This document shows positions 43,290 to 53,125 of a DNA stretch of 64,000 nt, one piece after another. Location of the stretch: NCBI RefSeq assembly GCF_030732845.1, contig NZ_JASHKA010000019.1, positions 1 to 64,000 on the forward strand, given 5' to 3'. The stretch comes from Roseibium sp. MMSF_3544 (GTDB taxonomy: Bacteria; Pseudomonadota; Alphaproteobacteria; Rhizobiales; Stappiaceae). Both the position numbers and the translations under genes were made by a program. A model generated the notes under the pieces. That model was not told the DNA's origin. It was given only the letters and a program-made list of their open reading frames with translations, and did no database searches. The number at the start of each line of letters is the position of its first letter. The first letter of the stretch is position 1.

Positions 43290-44249
43290 ATGCACAGCTA
43301 TCTGGAGTTCGAAAAGCCCGTCGCGGATATTGAAGGCAAGATCCAGGAATTGCGGGCAATCGCGGCCGAAGATGGCGAAGCTGTCAATGTGGACGACGAA
43401 ATCGAGCGTCTGAACGCGAAATCCGCGCAAACGCTCAAGGATCTTTATGCCAAGCTGACACCCTGGCAGAAAACGCTTGTCGCCCGCCATCCTGACCGAC
43501 CGCATGCGATCGACTATATCGCCGGCCTGATCGAGGATTTCACACCCCTTGCCGGCGACCGCAAGTTTGCTGAAGACCATGCCTTGATTGCCGGAATTGG
43601 CCGTTTTCGGGGCCAGTCCGTTGCTGTTCTCGCCCAGGAAAAGGGACACGATACCGAAACCCGGTTGAAGCACAATTTCGGCATGGTCCGTCCGGAAGGC
43701 TACCGCAAAGCCGTGCGCATCATGGAACTGGCGGAGCGTTTCTCCATTCCGCTCATCAGTTTCGTTGACACGTCCGGGGCCTATCCCGGGCGCGGTGCAG
43801 AAGAGCGCGGCCAATCCGAGGCCATTGCGCGCTCAACGGATGTCGGCCTCGGGCTTGGTACGCCGTCTGTTGCCGTTGTGATCGGCGAAGGCGGGTCGGG
43901 TGGCGCGATCGCGATCGCCACGGCCAACAAGGTGCTCATGATGGAGCACGCCATCTATTCGGTGATTTCTCCGGAAGGCGCTGCGTCGATCCTATGGCGC
44001 GACAGTGCCAAGGCCCAGGATGCCGCGACGGCGCTGAAAATCACCGCCCAGGACCTGAAACAGCTTGGCGTGATCGACGATATTATCGAGGAACCGGTCG
44101 GCGGGGCGCATCGTGCGCGCGAAATCGTGATCGATACCGCGGGCAAGTCAATTGAAGCTGCCTTGCAGGACCTGGCCGATCTGAGCGCGGACGAGGTGCG
44201 CAGACAGCGGCGCGAGAAATTTGTCGCGATCGGCCGCAACCTGAGCTGA
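43290..44249 (+). CDS. accA: Acetyl-CoA carboxylase carboxyltransferase subunit alpha
   Basis: From ATG 43290 the protein has 319 residues and the AccA start HSYLEFEKPVADIEGKI. The carboxyltransferase core follows: GMVRPEGYRKAVRIMELAERFSIPLISFVDTSGAYPG, GEGGSGGAIAIATANKVLMMEHAIYSVISPEGAASILW. It forms the carboxyltransferase with AccD and makes malonyl-CoA for fatty acid synthesis. It is a single gene here, as in many alphaproteobacteria. Confidence 0.96.
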   Translation: MHSYLEFEKPVADIEGKIQELRAIAAEDGEAVNVDDEIERLNAKSAQTLKDLYAKLTPWQKTLVARHPDRPHAIDYIAGLIEDFTPLAGDRKFAEDHALIAGIGRFRGQSVAVLAQEKGHDTETRLKHNFGMVRPEGYRKAVRIMELAERFSIPLISFVDTSGAYPGRGAEERGQSEAIARSTDVGLGLGTPSVAVVIGEGGSGGAIAIATANKVLMMEHAIYSVISPEGAASILWRDSAKAQDAATALKITAQDLKQLGVIDDIIEEPVGGAHRAREIVIDTAGKSIEAALQDLADLSADEVRRQRREKFVAIGRNLS

Positions 44250-44569
44250 CGCTGCGGGACAAATTGGCCTAATTCACGGGAATGTCAGGAGAAATATCGG
44301 CGCGGACGCAGCCATTGCGGACCTGTTTGCCATTGTCTGGCCAGATTCTGCCTGCATTCAGACACAGATTGGGCGCCCAGGTGGGGATTTTGTCCCGGTT
44401 TTTTGTTCTTATCACCGGAATTTGCTTCGCAGTGGCAGGTGGGTTTCAGTAACGTATCGTCAACTATCATTCCCTAGCCTTGCGCAGGGGCGAGACGCAG
44501 GAGTTCCTGAAAAGACAAGGCAGACAGTCTGCAGCGACTTTCAGGGTCCTAACAGTTTGGGATGTTAAT
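44250..44569. other. Intergenic stretch after accA
   Basis: No gene is seen. GGGA and TCCC near 44384-44396, followed by a T-run to 44404, may be a weak accA terminator. The promoter of the L,D-transpeptidase gene should lie in the right half. Confidence 0.35.
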
Positions 44570-45847
44570 ATGGTCATCGGGCGCCTTCTGGATACGCCAT
44601 CAGGCCTGCATAAAAGTTCTAACCGCAAAGCTGGCCGCCGGCCGGTGAAAATCGGCGCTGCGCTTCTTGCTGCCGGTTTCCTGGCAGCGTGTCAGGCAGA
44701 CGAGTTCAATGCGGGGCCGGACAAGGCGAACCTTCCTGTCAGCAACTACCTCAAGCGGAAGATGAACGACCTCAACATGAGTTCGACATCACCGATCCTG
44801 ATCCGGATCTTCAAGGAAGAGTCCGAGCTGGAGGTCTGGAAGCAGACCCGAAGCGGCAAGTTCAAGAAACTTGAGGAATTCGAGATCTGCAAGTGGTCCG
44901 GCAAGCTTGGCCCGAAATTCAAGGAAGGCGACCGTCAGGCTCCGGAAGGATTTTACGAAATCACTCCGTCGCTGATGAACCCCTATTCCAGCTATCACCT
45001 TGCCTTCAATCTCGGCTACCCGAACCGGTATGATCAGGCGCATGGCCGCACCGGTTCACACCTGATGGTGCACGGGGCCTGCTCTTCCCGCGGCTGTTAT
45101 GCCATGACCGACGAGCAGGTGCAGGACATTTACTCGCTCGCGCGCGACAGCTTCAAAGGCGGGCAGCGGTCGTTCCAGGTACAGGCATTTCCGTTCCGGA
45201 TGACGCCAGACAACATGGCGCGCCACCGGGACAACGAGCACCTGGAATTCTGGAAGATGCTCAAGACCGGTTACGACCATTTCGAGGTCACCAAAACGCC
45301 GCCGAAGATTTCGGTCTGCGAGAAGAAATACGTTTTCGATGCGACCACGCTAGTCGAAGGCGTTCCCTTCCGCGCCAGCGCGAAGTGTCCCGAGTACCAG
45401 GTGCACCCGAGCATTGCGAGCGCGGTAAACTCCAAGCAGCGGCTGGACAACGAAAAGTTCCAGAAGCTTGCCGCCCGTTATGATGCCCGCGAAGAGCGGC
45501 AGCAACGTTGGGAAGAACGCTCCAGCCGTCTGGCGGAAGCGCTCGGTGCGGGTGATGATGAAGCGGACCTGACGACCGCCGCGATTGAAAGCGGTGACCA
45601 GACTGTGAGCGGCGAATCCGCACCGGCTGCCTCTGCCGTCGCCAACGCTCCGGCACCAACGGACGCGGGTTCGACCGAAGGCACAGCTGTCGAGACAGCG
45701 TTTGCACCTCAGGATCAGTCCCGGGGCTCAGCGACCGGACGTTTCCTGAAGCGTTGGGTGCCGATGCCGTTCGGTACCAAAACCACTGAGGAAGAAAGTC
45801 AGGCCGCGCCGATCACAACGGAAGTTGTTCCGGCGGCAAAGCCCTGA
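44570..45847 (+). CDS. YkuD-type L,D-transpeptidase lipoprotein
   Basis: The 425-residue product has a lipobox-like signal, AALLAAGFLAAC, so it should be an envelope lipoprotein. The catalytic YkuD motif HGACSSRGCYAM is near residue 167-178, with the nucleophilic cysteine in GCY. A long proline/alanine-rich, low-complexity tail follows from about residue 325. Such enzymes crosslink peptidoglycan or attach proteins to it. The start is uncertain between ATG 44570 and GTG 44645. Confidence 0.87.
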   Translation: MVIGRLLDTPSGLHKSSNRKAGRRPVKIGAALLAAGFLAACQADEFNAGPDKANLPVSNYLKRKMNDLNMSSTSPILIRIFKEESELEVWKQTRSGKFKKLEEFEICKWSGKLGPKFKEGDRQAPEGFYEITPSLMNPYSSYHLAFNLGYPNRYDQAHGRTGSHLMVHGACSSRGCYAMTDEQVQDIYSLARDSFKGGQRSFQVQAFPFRMTPDNMARHRDNEHLEFWKMLKTGYDHFEVTKTPPKISVCEKKYVFDATTLVEGVPFRASAKCPEYQVHPSIASAVNSKQRLDNEKFQKLAARYDAREERQQRWEERSSRLAEALGAGDDEADLTTAAIESGDQTVSGESAPAASAVANAPAPTDAGSTEGTAVETAFAPQDQSRGSATGRFLKRWVPMPFGTKTTEEESQAAPITTEVVPAAKP

Positions 45848-45852
45848 CCTGA

Positions 45853-45872
45853 GAAGCGGCGGATGCCGCTTC
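45853..45872. terminator. Hairpin between convergent genes
   Basis: GAAGCGGC and GCCGCTTC form a perfect 8-bp stem with a GGAT loop in the 33-base gap between the L,D-transpeptidase gene and the HD-domain gene. The tails are pyrimidine-rich but without a strong T-run. Confidence 0.5.
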
Positions 45873-45880
45873 GGATCTCT

Positions 45881-46480
45881 TCAGATTTCGGGCAATCCCT
45901 TTGAGACACCCTCCTGTATCACAGCAGGGTCATAAGCCTTGCGCGCGAAGACTTCGCGGACCAACGGTTCGAAGCTTTCCACCGGGTCGGTGGGATAATC
46001 CGGGTCGAAGGAACTTTGGTCCCAGCGTTCGCAAAAGTCCGCACAGGCCTTGAAATGGATGTGGTCCTTGAACCTTTCCCGCGCGTTCTCATCCCAACCA
46101 TAGTGGCGGGCATAGTAGAGCATCTGGAAAATGCCGTGATGCTCGACAACCCAGGCAACTTCATCACGCACGAACGGCCGGATCACTTCGGCTGAAAACC
46201 GGTCGTGATTTTGCGGGGCAAGCCCGTCGCCGATATCGTGCAGCAAAGCACCGACAATCCAGTCGGTGTCTGCGCCTTCGCGGCGTGCCCGGGTGGCGGA
46301 CTGCAAACCGTGATCCATGCGCGTGATCTTGTAACCGGAAAGCGTGTCCTCACCCTGACGGCGCAGCTCTGACAGAATTCGATCTGCGGTCAATGCGTGA
46401 TAGGGTTTTTCGGCCTTTTCCAGAAGCTCGTAGTCTTCTTTCGTGCCGTCCTTCATCTGGGTGAACGAAACTGTTTCCAT
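45881..46480 (-). CDS. HD-domain protein, PhnZ/inositol-oxygenase-like
   Basis: From ATG 46480 (AGGAGCG upstream) the protein has 199 residues. Metal-binding HD motifs are ITRMDHGLQSA, GALLHDIGDGLAPQNHDRFSAEVI and VVEHHGIFQMLYY. This architecture is closer to the mixed-valent diiron oxygenases PhnZ, TmpB and myo-inositol oxygenase than to nucleotide hydrolases; the assignment to that group is inference. No phosphonate gene is nearby. Confidence 0.72.
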   Translation of the reverse strand: METVSFTQMKDGTKEDYELLEKAEKPYHALTADRILSELRRQGEDTLSGYKITRMDHGLQSATRARREGADTDWIVGALLHDIGDGLAPQNHDRFSAEVIRPFVRDEVAWVVEHHGIFQMLYYARHYGWDENARERFKDHIHFKACADFCERWDQSSFDPDYPTDPVESFEPLVREVFARKAYDPAVIQEGVSKGLPEI

Positions 46481-46570
46481 GGCGCACGCTCCTGATTTTT
46501 GGGGAGTGTGCGCCAGGAATTCCATCGATGTCCAGACTGGAAATGCGCGACGTTTTCCTGATGCCCGGGA

Positions 46571-48058
46571 TCAGTGCGGCAAAGGCGCGGGCATCTCAGG
46601 CAGCACCGCTTCGACCGCCAAGCCAATCGACAACAGATGACGGTCGGAATGCGCCGGTCCATCGAGTTCAAGGCCGACGGGCAGGCCGTCCGAGGTCACA
46701 CCGATCGGGAGCGACAGTCCGGGTATGCCTGCGATCGAGCCGGGATCGGTGTTGCGGATGAACGTCTGGAATGTCGGAACGTCCTCGCCGTTGAGCGATA
46801 CTGTCTGATCCGATCCCGTTATCGGCTGCGCCGCCAAAGGTGTGGTCGGAAACACGAGTGCGTCCAGCTTGTTGGCCACAAAGACCTGCGCATAGGCGGA
46901 TTGAACAAGCGGCCTGAGATCGTTTATCGCCTCTGCGTAAACCTCATTAGGAATGGCCTGATCGCCAAGAACCAGGTTTTCGAAAACGAATTTGACATCC
47001 GGACTGGCCACCTCGGCGGCGATATCCTGCAAGGTCAAGCCGGTCTGATTTACTTCCAGAAACGCTGCGAGGTCGCGTTTGACTTCCCAAAGTGCAATCG
47101 GGAAGCCCGCCTTGCCGGCGAGCTCAAGCTCCCGGCCGAGGTCAACAGGAACGAGGGTCACACCGGAGCCTTCCAAGGCATCAAGAGCGGCATTGAAAAG
47201 GCGGTCCGTTTCAGGCGACAGGTTTTCTGTCAGGACTGTCGGAACACCGAGACGTACACCACTGAGCTCTGTTGCGGCCAGTTCGTTGGAAGTACCTGTG
47301 ATGACACCGTCGAGAAGCGCCAGATCCGTCAGTGTTCTGGCAATCGGCCCCGCGGTATCGCGGGTCGACGAGATCGGAATAATTCCACCTGCCGGGTACC
47401 GGCCCACCGTCGGGCGCAGTCCGGAGACACCGTTAAGCGCAGCTGGAATCCGCACCGACCCTCCAGTGTCGGTTCCAAGCCCGGCAGGGGCGAGACGGCC
47501 CCCGACCGCAGCCCCGGTTCCACCGCTGGACCCGCCTGCGAACCGGTCCGGATTGTAGGCATTCGCAACCGCACCAAACGCGGCATTGTTGGAGGTGATG
47601 CCGAAAGCGAGTTCGTGGAGGTTCGTTTTACCGAGCAGGATCGCTCCTGCCTCCTTCAGCTTCGCCAAGACGGGTGCATCTTCTGTTGGGACCCAGCTTT
47701 TCAGTGCCGGTGTCCCGCCGGTGGTCGGCAGGCCGGCTGAAGCGATGTTGTCCTTCACGACAATCGGCACTCCGTGCAGCGGTCCGAGGGCCTGACCCGC
47801 GGCGACGCTTTCATCTGCTTCCGCTGCCGCGGCGAGAGCACCTTCAGCGTCGAAGGAAATGTAAACGTTCCCCGGATCGTCACCGGTTTTCTCGATCAGA
47901 GCTTTGACCAGGTCCGTTGCTGTCAGCTTTCTCTCGGCAATGGCACTGGCCGCTTGCGTCGCGGTCAGGCTGGTTAGCTCGTCGGTTGCGGATGCGGGAG
48001 TGACACTGACACTGACTGCCGCAAGTGCGGCCAAACCGGCTGTGAGATGCCATTTCAT
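46571..48058 (-). CDS. Exported amidase-signature family amidase
   Basis: The 495-residue protein has a signal peptide ending near PASA (residue 24), unusual for this mostly cytoplasmic family. The Ser-cisSer-Lys triad is visible: K102 in VVKDN, S177/S178 in GGSSGG and S201 in GTDTGGSVRIPA. It should hydrolyse an amide in the periplasm. A LuxR-type regulator lies upstream on the same strand and may control it. Confidence 0.88.
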   Translation of the reverse strand: MKWHLTAGLAALAAVSVSVTPASATDELTSLTATQAASAIAERKLTATDLVKALIEKTGDDPGNVYISFDAEGALAAAAEADESVAAGQALGPLHGVPIVVKDNIASAGLPTTGGTPALKSWVPTEDAPVLAKLKEAGAILLGKTNLHELAFGITSNNAAFGAVANAYNPDRFAGGSSGGTGAAVGGRLAPAGLGTDTGGSVRIPAALNGVSGLRPTVGRYPAGGIIPISSTRDTAGPIARTLTDLALLDGVITGTSNELAATELSGVRLGVPTVLTENLSPETDRLFNAALDALEGSGVTLVPVDLGRELELAGKAGFPIALWEVKRDLAAFLEVNQTGLTLQDIAAEVASPDVKFVFENLVLGDQAIPNEVYAEAINDLRPLVQSAYAQVFVANKLDALVFPTTPLAAQPITGSDQTVSLNGEDVPTFQTFIRNTDPGSIAGIPGLSLPIGVTSDGLPVGLELDGPAHSDRHLLSIGLAVEAVLPEMPAPLPH

Positions 48059-48145
48059 AGTTGTTCCCCTTCTCTTGTGGCAGAGGGACCAACAAACACC
48101 TGTGTCGAAACAGGCGCATCCTCGGAAATGAGGAGAAGAAGACCT

Positions 48146-48919
48146 TTATTGTACGGAAACGGGCGCGTTTATTGCGGCCATCAGTTCAGCGCGGCTTCGA
48201 GCACCTGATTTTTGAAAGACAGCCTTGAGATGGGAGCGCACCGTCGTGATCGAAACGCCAAGAGCTTCTGAAATCTCGCGGTCGCGCAGGCCCTCACCGA
48301 CGAGGTGAAGCACTTCTTTTTCCCGTGCCGTCAGCCGATGTTGCGCCGCCCAGTCTGCCAAGCGTAAGCGGGGGTCGGCGCTGCGCAACCTTTCCTCAAC
48401 GCTGCGAAGATGGTCCAGGGCGTTGCCAAATGCGGTTCCGATCGCGTCGAGAAGCTCAAGGTCCCGCCGCTGAAACGTCTCTTTGCTCCGGCCGCGCCAT
48501 ATGCGCAGATCTCCAAGGTGGCTGGACGTGGAAAAGGCATGAAAATTCATGCCGTGGTGCAGCCCGTCCTTCGCCAGAAAGTCATTGTAGAATTCGGTGC
48601 GCAGAAAGGTTTCGCGGGACATGACCTGATCCACATGAGTGGCCCGTCCACACATACGGAAGCGGGATGTGATCGGGTCGACATATTGAAAATGCTGTTC
48701 ATAAGCGGCCAGATTGCCGGCATCCATATTGAGGAAAACACCGTCAGTATCTCCGCCATCCCTCGTCCAGACATAAGAGGCGAAATAGTCGGCAGCGAAA
48801 AGGTCGAGCAGGCGTTCGCCAATCTGTTTCCTGAGTTCCGTAGCGTCCCGGACTGCGACCATGTCCTGCATGATGGCGAACAAGATCTTTGTTTCCCGCG
48901 CTGAAAGCGTCGTCAGCAT
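48146..48919 (-). CDS. LuxR-type transcriptional regulator with GAF-like sensor domain
   Basis: The 257-residue protein has a C-terminal LuxR helix-turn-helix at about 193-250 (RLTAREKEVLHLVGEGLRDREISEALGVSITTVRSHL). The N-terminal part (ADYFASYVWTRDG, PITSRF and the aromatic-rich region around FNDFLAKDGLHHGMNF) resembles GAF or autoinducer-binding-like sensor domains. No luxI gene is nearby, so it is a solo regulator. Its ligand and targets are unknown; the exported amidase 87 bases downstream is the simplest candidate. Confidence 0.82.
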   Translation of the reverse strand: MLTTLSARETKILFAIMQDMVAVRDATELRKQIGERLLDLFAADYFASYVWTRDGGDTDGVFLNMDAGNLAAYEQHFQYVDPITSRFRMCGRATHVDQVMSRETFLRTEFYNDFLAKDGLHHGMNFHAFSTSSHLGDLRIWRGRSKETFQRRDLELLDAIGTAFGNALDHLRSVEERLRSADPRLRLADWAAQHRLTAREKEVLHLVGEGLRDREISEALGVSITTVRSHLKAVFQKSGARSRAELMAAINAPVSVQ

Positions 48920-48996
48920 AGCCGGCCTCCTCGGCCCTCATAGTAACCGGGGTGGGGGGCCGCGTCATGCGAAAGTCTTCGGCAGCAGGTTTTGAC

Positions 48997-50049
48997 CTAT
49001 TTCGGCATCAGCGCCCAATAGTCGAAATCCAGGATGACATCTTCCAGGTATTTTCCATCCTCACCCTTCAGCGGGAAATCTCCGCAAGGCAGGTTCTTGG
49101 TGGCGACCAGTCGCAAACGCAGCGCACCGACATCCATCCGGCCCTCGATTTCAGAGCTATCGAGCACTTCCGACCAGGCATAGACCGTGTCTCCTGCAAA
49201 GAGCGGCGCCACGTGCCGTCCGCCGTTGATGCCGGCGATATGGAAGGCATTGCCGAGCCCGTTAAAGGAAAGCGAGCGGGCCAGCGAGATCACGTGACCG
49301 CCATAGATCAGGCGCTTGCCGAAACGGCCCTTTGATTCCGTATGCTGGTTGAAATGCACCTTGGCCGTGTTCTGGAAAAGCCTGGTTGCCATCTGGTGCT
49401 CGGCGTCCTCGACGGTCATGCCGTCGACATGATCGATCTTCTCGCCAACAGCATAATCGCCGAATCGGAATTGGGATCCTGCAAGGTCGTTATCCCATTT
49501 TGCGTTGTCGAGAAGGGGAACCGCCGTACCGAGTGCGTCCGGATCGATGGCAGCCGGCAGATCGGGAACGACCGCTTCCGGTGCGGGTGAGGCAGGATCG
49601 CGCTTGTTGACCATCACCCAGCGCACGTAATCCAGCACTTCGGTGCCCGTTGATGTGTAGCCGGTCGAGCGAACATAAACGACACCGGTCTTGCCGTTGG
49701 AGTTTTCCTTCTTGCCTATGACTTCAGAGACCGTCGACAACGTGTCACCCGGATAAACGGGCGCGAGAAAACGCCCGCCGGCATAGCCGAGATTGGCAAC
49801 CGCGTTCAGCGACACATCCGGCACCGTCTTGCCGAAAATGATGTGAAAGGTCAGCAGATCGTCGACCGGGGCATGGGCATAGCCGAGCGTGCGGGCAAAG
49901 GCGTCGGAAGACTGGACCGCGAAGCGGGAGCCGTAAAGCGCGGTGTAGAGCGCCTGGTCGCCGCCGGTGACCGTACGCGGCGTGGCATGCCGGATCACCT
50001 GACCGATCTCAAAGTCTTCGAAGAAATTGCCGCGATTGGTTTTGCTCAA
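48997..50049 (-). CDS. mch: Mesaconyl-CoA hydratase (double hot-dog MaoC family)
   Basis: The 350-residue protein is a tandem MaoC/hot-dog enzyme. It begins FFEDFEIGQVIRHATPRTVTGGDQALYTALYGSRFAVQSSDAFARTLGY, which matches the mesaconyl-CoA (beta-methylmalyl-CoA) hydratases of Rhodobacter and Methylorubrum. The second domain has AKVHFNQHTESKGRFGKRLIYGGHVISLARSL. It works in the ethylmalonyl-CoA pathway for acetyl-CoA assimilation. No other genes of the pathway are nearby. Confidence 0.87.
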   Translation of the reverse strand: MSKTNRGNFFEDFEIGQVIRHATPRTVTGGDQALYTALYGSRFAVQSSDAFARTLGYAHAPVDDLLTFHIIFGKTVPDVSLNAVANLGYAGGRFLAPVYPGDTLSTVSEVIGKKENSNGKTGVVYVRSTGYTSTGTEVLDYVRWVMVNKRDPASPAPEAVVPDLPAAIDPDALGTAVPLLDNAKWDNDLAGSQFRFGDYAVGEKIDHVDGMTVEDAEHQMATRLFQNTAKVHFNQHTESKGRFGKRLIYGGHVISLARSLSFNGLGNAFHIAGINGGRHVAPLFAGDTVYAWSEVLDSSEIEGRMDVGALRLRLVATKNLPCGDFPLKGEDGKYLEDVILDFDYWALMPK

Positions 50050-50598
50050 CTCGTCCTCCCGGGTGCGGTTCGTGCGCGGGATTAGAGCCTATCGCAGTGC
50101 ACACAGGCAAGTGCGACGTTTTGGGGAGGGGGGCGTGCTGTGTGTATCGTCGCTGTCGAAGCCATGCCAAGGCGATGGACGTGTTCGTGTTGCCGATTGT
50201 GTGTGGTGGATTTGGACCCTGTTTCAGAAAGGCGTTCCTTTGCAGCCAAGTGCGGAAAGCAGACTTTCAATGGGGTGAACCCACATGACCTGAATGCGGA
50301 AAATGTGAGAATTCGCCGCGGACCTGCCAATCTCCGCTTCGCGCCCCCAATCTGGACGTTTGACAACCTGAAAACCGTTGCCTCAACGCGACGTTCCTCT
50401 CAGCTTCAGCAAATCTGCGGCCGGGCGGGGAGCGGGGGACTAAGTGGAGACGAAGCGTTTTGTTGTCGAAGGACAAAACTGGTTTCCTGAATCTCCTGTC
50501 CGGTCGAGGTCTTTCAACCCACGAGACAGGTCCGGACTTTACCCTAGCGAAAGGTCCCCTCGGTAAACTGGCCGAAACCTCCTTTCGATGAGAGATAG
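50050..50598. other. Gene-free stretch of 549 bases
   Basis: I find no supportable gene. The divergent promoters of mch and of the ABC exporter must lie here. The middle looks like decayed sequence; frames through it have no ribosome site and no recognisable motif. Confidence 0.45.
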
Positions 50599-51396
50599 AT
50601 GCCGTCCTCCAGTCCCGCCGCACTCGATATTCTCAATCTCAATAAACGCTTCAGCGAACCCGCCGTAAACGATCTTTCCCTGACTGTGCACAACGGAGAA
50701 TTTTATGCTCTGCTCGGCCCGAACGGCGCTGGCAAGACAACCACGTTGCGGATGGTCGCGGGATTGCTCGAAGCCGATGCGGGCGCCGTCAAGATCTGCG
50801 GCATCGACGCCTTTGCCGACCCGATTGCCGCCAAGCAGGTTCTGGCCTGGGTTCCAGACGAGCCCATGGTGTACGACAAGCTCACGCCGCTCGAGTATCT
50901 TGAGTTCGTCGCAGGCCTCTGGAGCATGGAACCGGACCTTGCGCGCTTCAGGGCTGACAGCCTGCTCGATTCATTCGGACTTGGACCCCATGCCAATGAA
51001 CGCTGCGGTGGGTTCTCCAAGGGTATGCGTCAGAAAGTGGCGCTTGCCGGAGCCTTGATCCATGAACCGCGTCTGATCATTCTCGATGAGCCACTTACCG
51101 GACTGGACGCAGGATCAGCGCGGCAGGTGAAAAAAGTGCTGACCGACCTTGTCGCACAGGGCGTGTCGATCATCATGACAACACACATCCTGGAAGTCGC
51201 AGAGCGCATGGCCGACCGGATCGGGATCATCGCTCGCGGACAACTCGTTGCCGAAGGCACGCTGGAGGAGTTGCGCGAACGGGCCAGTGCCGATGGCAAT
51301 TCCCTGGAGGACATTTTCCTGAAAATCGTGGGCGGCGTCTCCGACGGAGAACTGATTGCCGGTAATGCGAGTCCTCCTGAGGAGAAAGTCGCGTGA
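50599..51396 (+). CDS. ABC transporter ATP-binding protein
   Basis: The 265-residue ATPase has Walker A GPNGAGKT (40-47), a signature-like GGFSKGMRQK, Walker B LIILDEPLTGLD and the switch histidine in MTTHILE. It resembles export-type ATPases (CcmA/ABC-2 class). It overlaps the permease gene by the GTGA junction and forms an exporter with it. Substrate unknown. Confidence 0.92.
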   Translation: MPSSSPAALDILNLNKRFSEPAVNDLSLTVHNGEFYALLGPNGAGKTTTLRMVAGLLEADAGAVKICGIDAFADPIAAKQVLAWVPDEPMVYDKLTPLEYLEFVAGLWSMEPDLARFRADSLLDSFGLGPHANERCGGFSKGMRQKVALAGALIHEPRLIILDEPLTGLDAGSARQVKKVLTDLVAQGVSIIMTTHILEVAERMADRIGIIARGQLVAEGTLEELRERASADGNSLEDIFLKIVGGVSDGELIAGNASPPEEKVA

Positions 51397-52949
51397 ACGC
51401 GATAGCGGTCCCTTCCGCCCTGCTGCGTTTTTCGCGGCACGAACTGCGGCTTGCCTGGCGCGAGTGGGCCTGGATGTTTTCAGGCTGGCGCAACACCAGC
51501 CTGCAGCGCGCCCTGATCGGCATGGGCATCTTCTATGCGATCATGCATCTGATCGCCTATACGCTGCTTTCAACCCGTCTTGCGCCCGGGTTTGTGCTGG
51601 ATCAGAGCGAACTGGCAATGCTCTCGGTCACGGTCCTGCTCAGTTTCACCATGATGCTGTCGCAGGCGATGGAATCGGTAACGCGCGCGTTCTATGCTCG
51701 CGATGATCTCGATCTGATACTGTCGTCACCTGCACCCTCCCGCGACCTGTTTCTTGTACGCATCGTCATGATGGCTCTAACAAGCTGGGTGATGTCGGCG
51801 CTTGTCATGTCTCCGTTCGTCAACGTTGCCGTGGTGCTTGGCGGGCAGCACTGGCTTGCGGGATATGTGGTTCTGCTTTCAGTGTCGCTGATGGCAACAG
51901 GAGCAGGTGTGTTGATAACGCTCGCGCTGTTTCGAACGGTGGGTGCGCAGCGTACGCGCCTGACTGCGCAAATCCTGGCCGCCATTGTCGGAGCCGCCTT
52001 CCTGATCGGGATGCAGGTGGTTGCAATCCTGTCCTTCGGGTCGATGTCCCGGTTCACACTCTTCGATCCGGCCTTTCTGGCCAGCCATGCGCCGTCTGCA
52101 GACTCCATTTGGTGGTTCCCTGCTCACGCCGTGGCCGGTCAGACCAATGCCGTTTTTCTGATCCTTGCGGCCTCCGTCCTGTTTTTTGCGGTGGGAGCCT
52201 GGCTTGGCGCAGTCCAGTTTCGCCGCATTGTCGTGTCGGCGCTTGGTGCCACGGAAAAGACCCCGCACGGACACGCATCCGGCCGGGTGTTTCGCGGTTA
52301 CTCGCCGCTCGGCGCGCTTGTTCACAAGGAACTCAAGCTCATCGCCCGCGACCCGTGGCTGGTTTCCCAGACGCTGATGCAGGTGCTCTATCTTATCCCG
52401 CCGGCAGTCATGCTCTGGGTCAGTTTTGGCCAAGACACCCAAGTTTCCGTGATAATCGCTCCTGTTGTGGTCATGGCTGTCGGACAGCTTGCCGGCGGCC
52501 TTGCCTGGTTGACCATCTCCGGTGAGGATGCACCCGACCTGATTGCAACGGCCCCCATCTCAGCGTTGACACGCCTGTGGGCGAAGGTGTTGTCGGTCCT
52601 GACGCTTATTGCCGGGATCGTGCTGCCGATCGCGCTGTGTCTTGCACTCATATCGTTGTGGGGCGCGGTCGTCACCTTTACCGGCGCATTGATCGCAGCA
52701 GCGAGCGCAATCCTGGTTCAGCTCTGGTTCAGAGCACAAGCCAAACGCACAACTTTCCGGCGTCGGCAGGTGGCTTCGAAGGCTTCGACAGTCGCGGAGG
52801 CCGCAGCGTCCATTTCCTGCGCGGCGGGCACAGCGCTAATCGCTGCGGGGCAACCATTGGCGCTTCTCCCTGTTGTTCTGCTTTTGATTGTCCTTGGGAT
52901 TGCCTGGAGTATCCGCCCGAAGCGCAACGCAAGACCTTCAGGAGTGTGA
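51393..52949 (+). CDS. ABC exporter permease
   Basis: The start is GTG 51393, overlapping the ATPase gene by 4 bases. The 518-residue protein has about ten to twelve hydrophobic helices and a soluble stretch near 275-310 (ATEKTPHGHASGRVFRGYSPLGALVHKELKLIARDPWLVSQ). That repeat of the HELRLAWREW-like start indicates two related halves. It is an ABC-2 type permease that pairs with the upstream ATPase. Confidence 0.85.
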   Translation: MNAIAVPSALLRFSRHELRLAWREWAWMFSGWRNTSLQRALIGMGIFYAIMHLIAYTLLSTRLAPGFVLDQSELAMLSVTVLLSFTMMLSQAMESVTRAFYARDDLDLILSSPAPSRDLFLVRIVMMALTSWVMSALVMSPFVNVAVVLGGQHWLAGYVVLLSVSLMATGAGVLITLALFRTVGAQRTRLTAQILAAIVGAAFLIGMQVVAILSFGSMSRFTLFDPAFLASHAPSADSIWWFPAHAVAGQTNAVFLILAASVLFFAVGAWLGAVQFRRIVVSALGATEKTPHGHASGRVFRGYSPLGALVHKELKLIARDPWLVSQTLMQVLYLIPPAVMLWVSFGQDTQVSVIIAPVVVMAVGQLAGGLAWLTISGEDAPDLIATAPISALTRLWAKVLSVLTLIAGIVLPIALCLALISLWGAVVTFTGALIAAASAILVQLWFRAQAKRTTFRRRQVASKASTVAEAAASISCAAGTALIAAGQPLALLPVVLLLIVLGIAWSIRPKRNARPSGV

Positions 52950-53125
52950 GGGCTGCCTCGGATGAGGCAGCAAATCCAGGTCCGTTCACGCACCCAAAAG
53001 TGATCGTATCAAAGGCCGCGGCACGCGACGGGTCAGACGCGATCGTGCCGGCCGCCCAATTAGGCCCTTGTTCGTTGACCATCATTGATGCCAGTTTCTA
53101 TACATAGATTCAGGAGGGCATCTTT

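Noticed and set aside
50140..50490. 116-residue frame in the gap before the ABC exporter
   Set aside because: No ribosome site, cysteine- and arginine-rich random-looking sequence; treated as non-coding.
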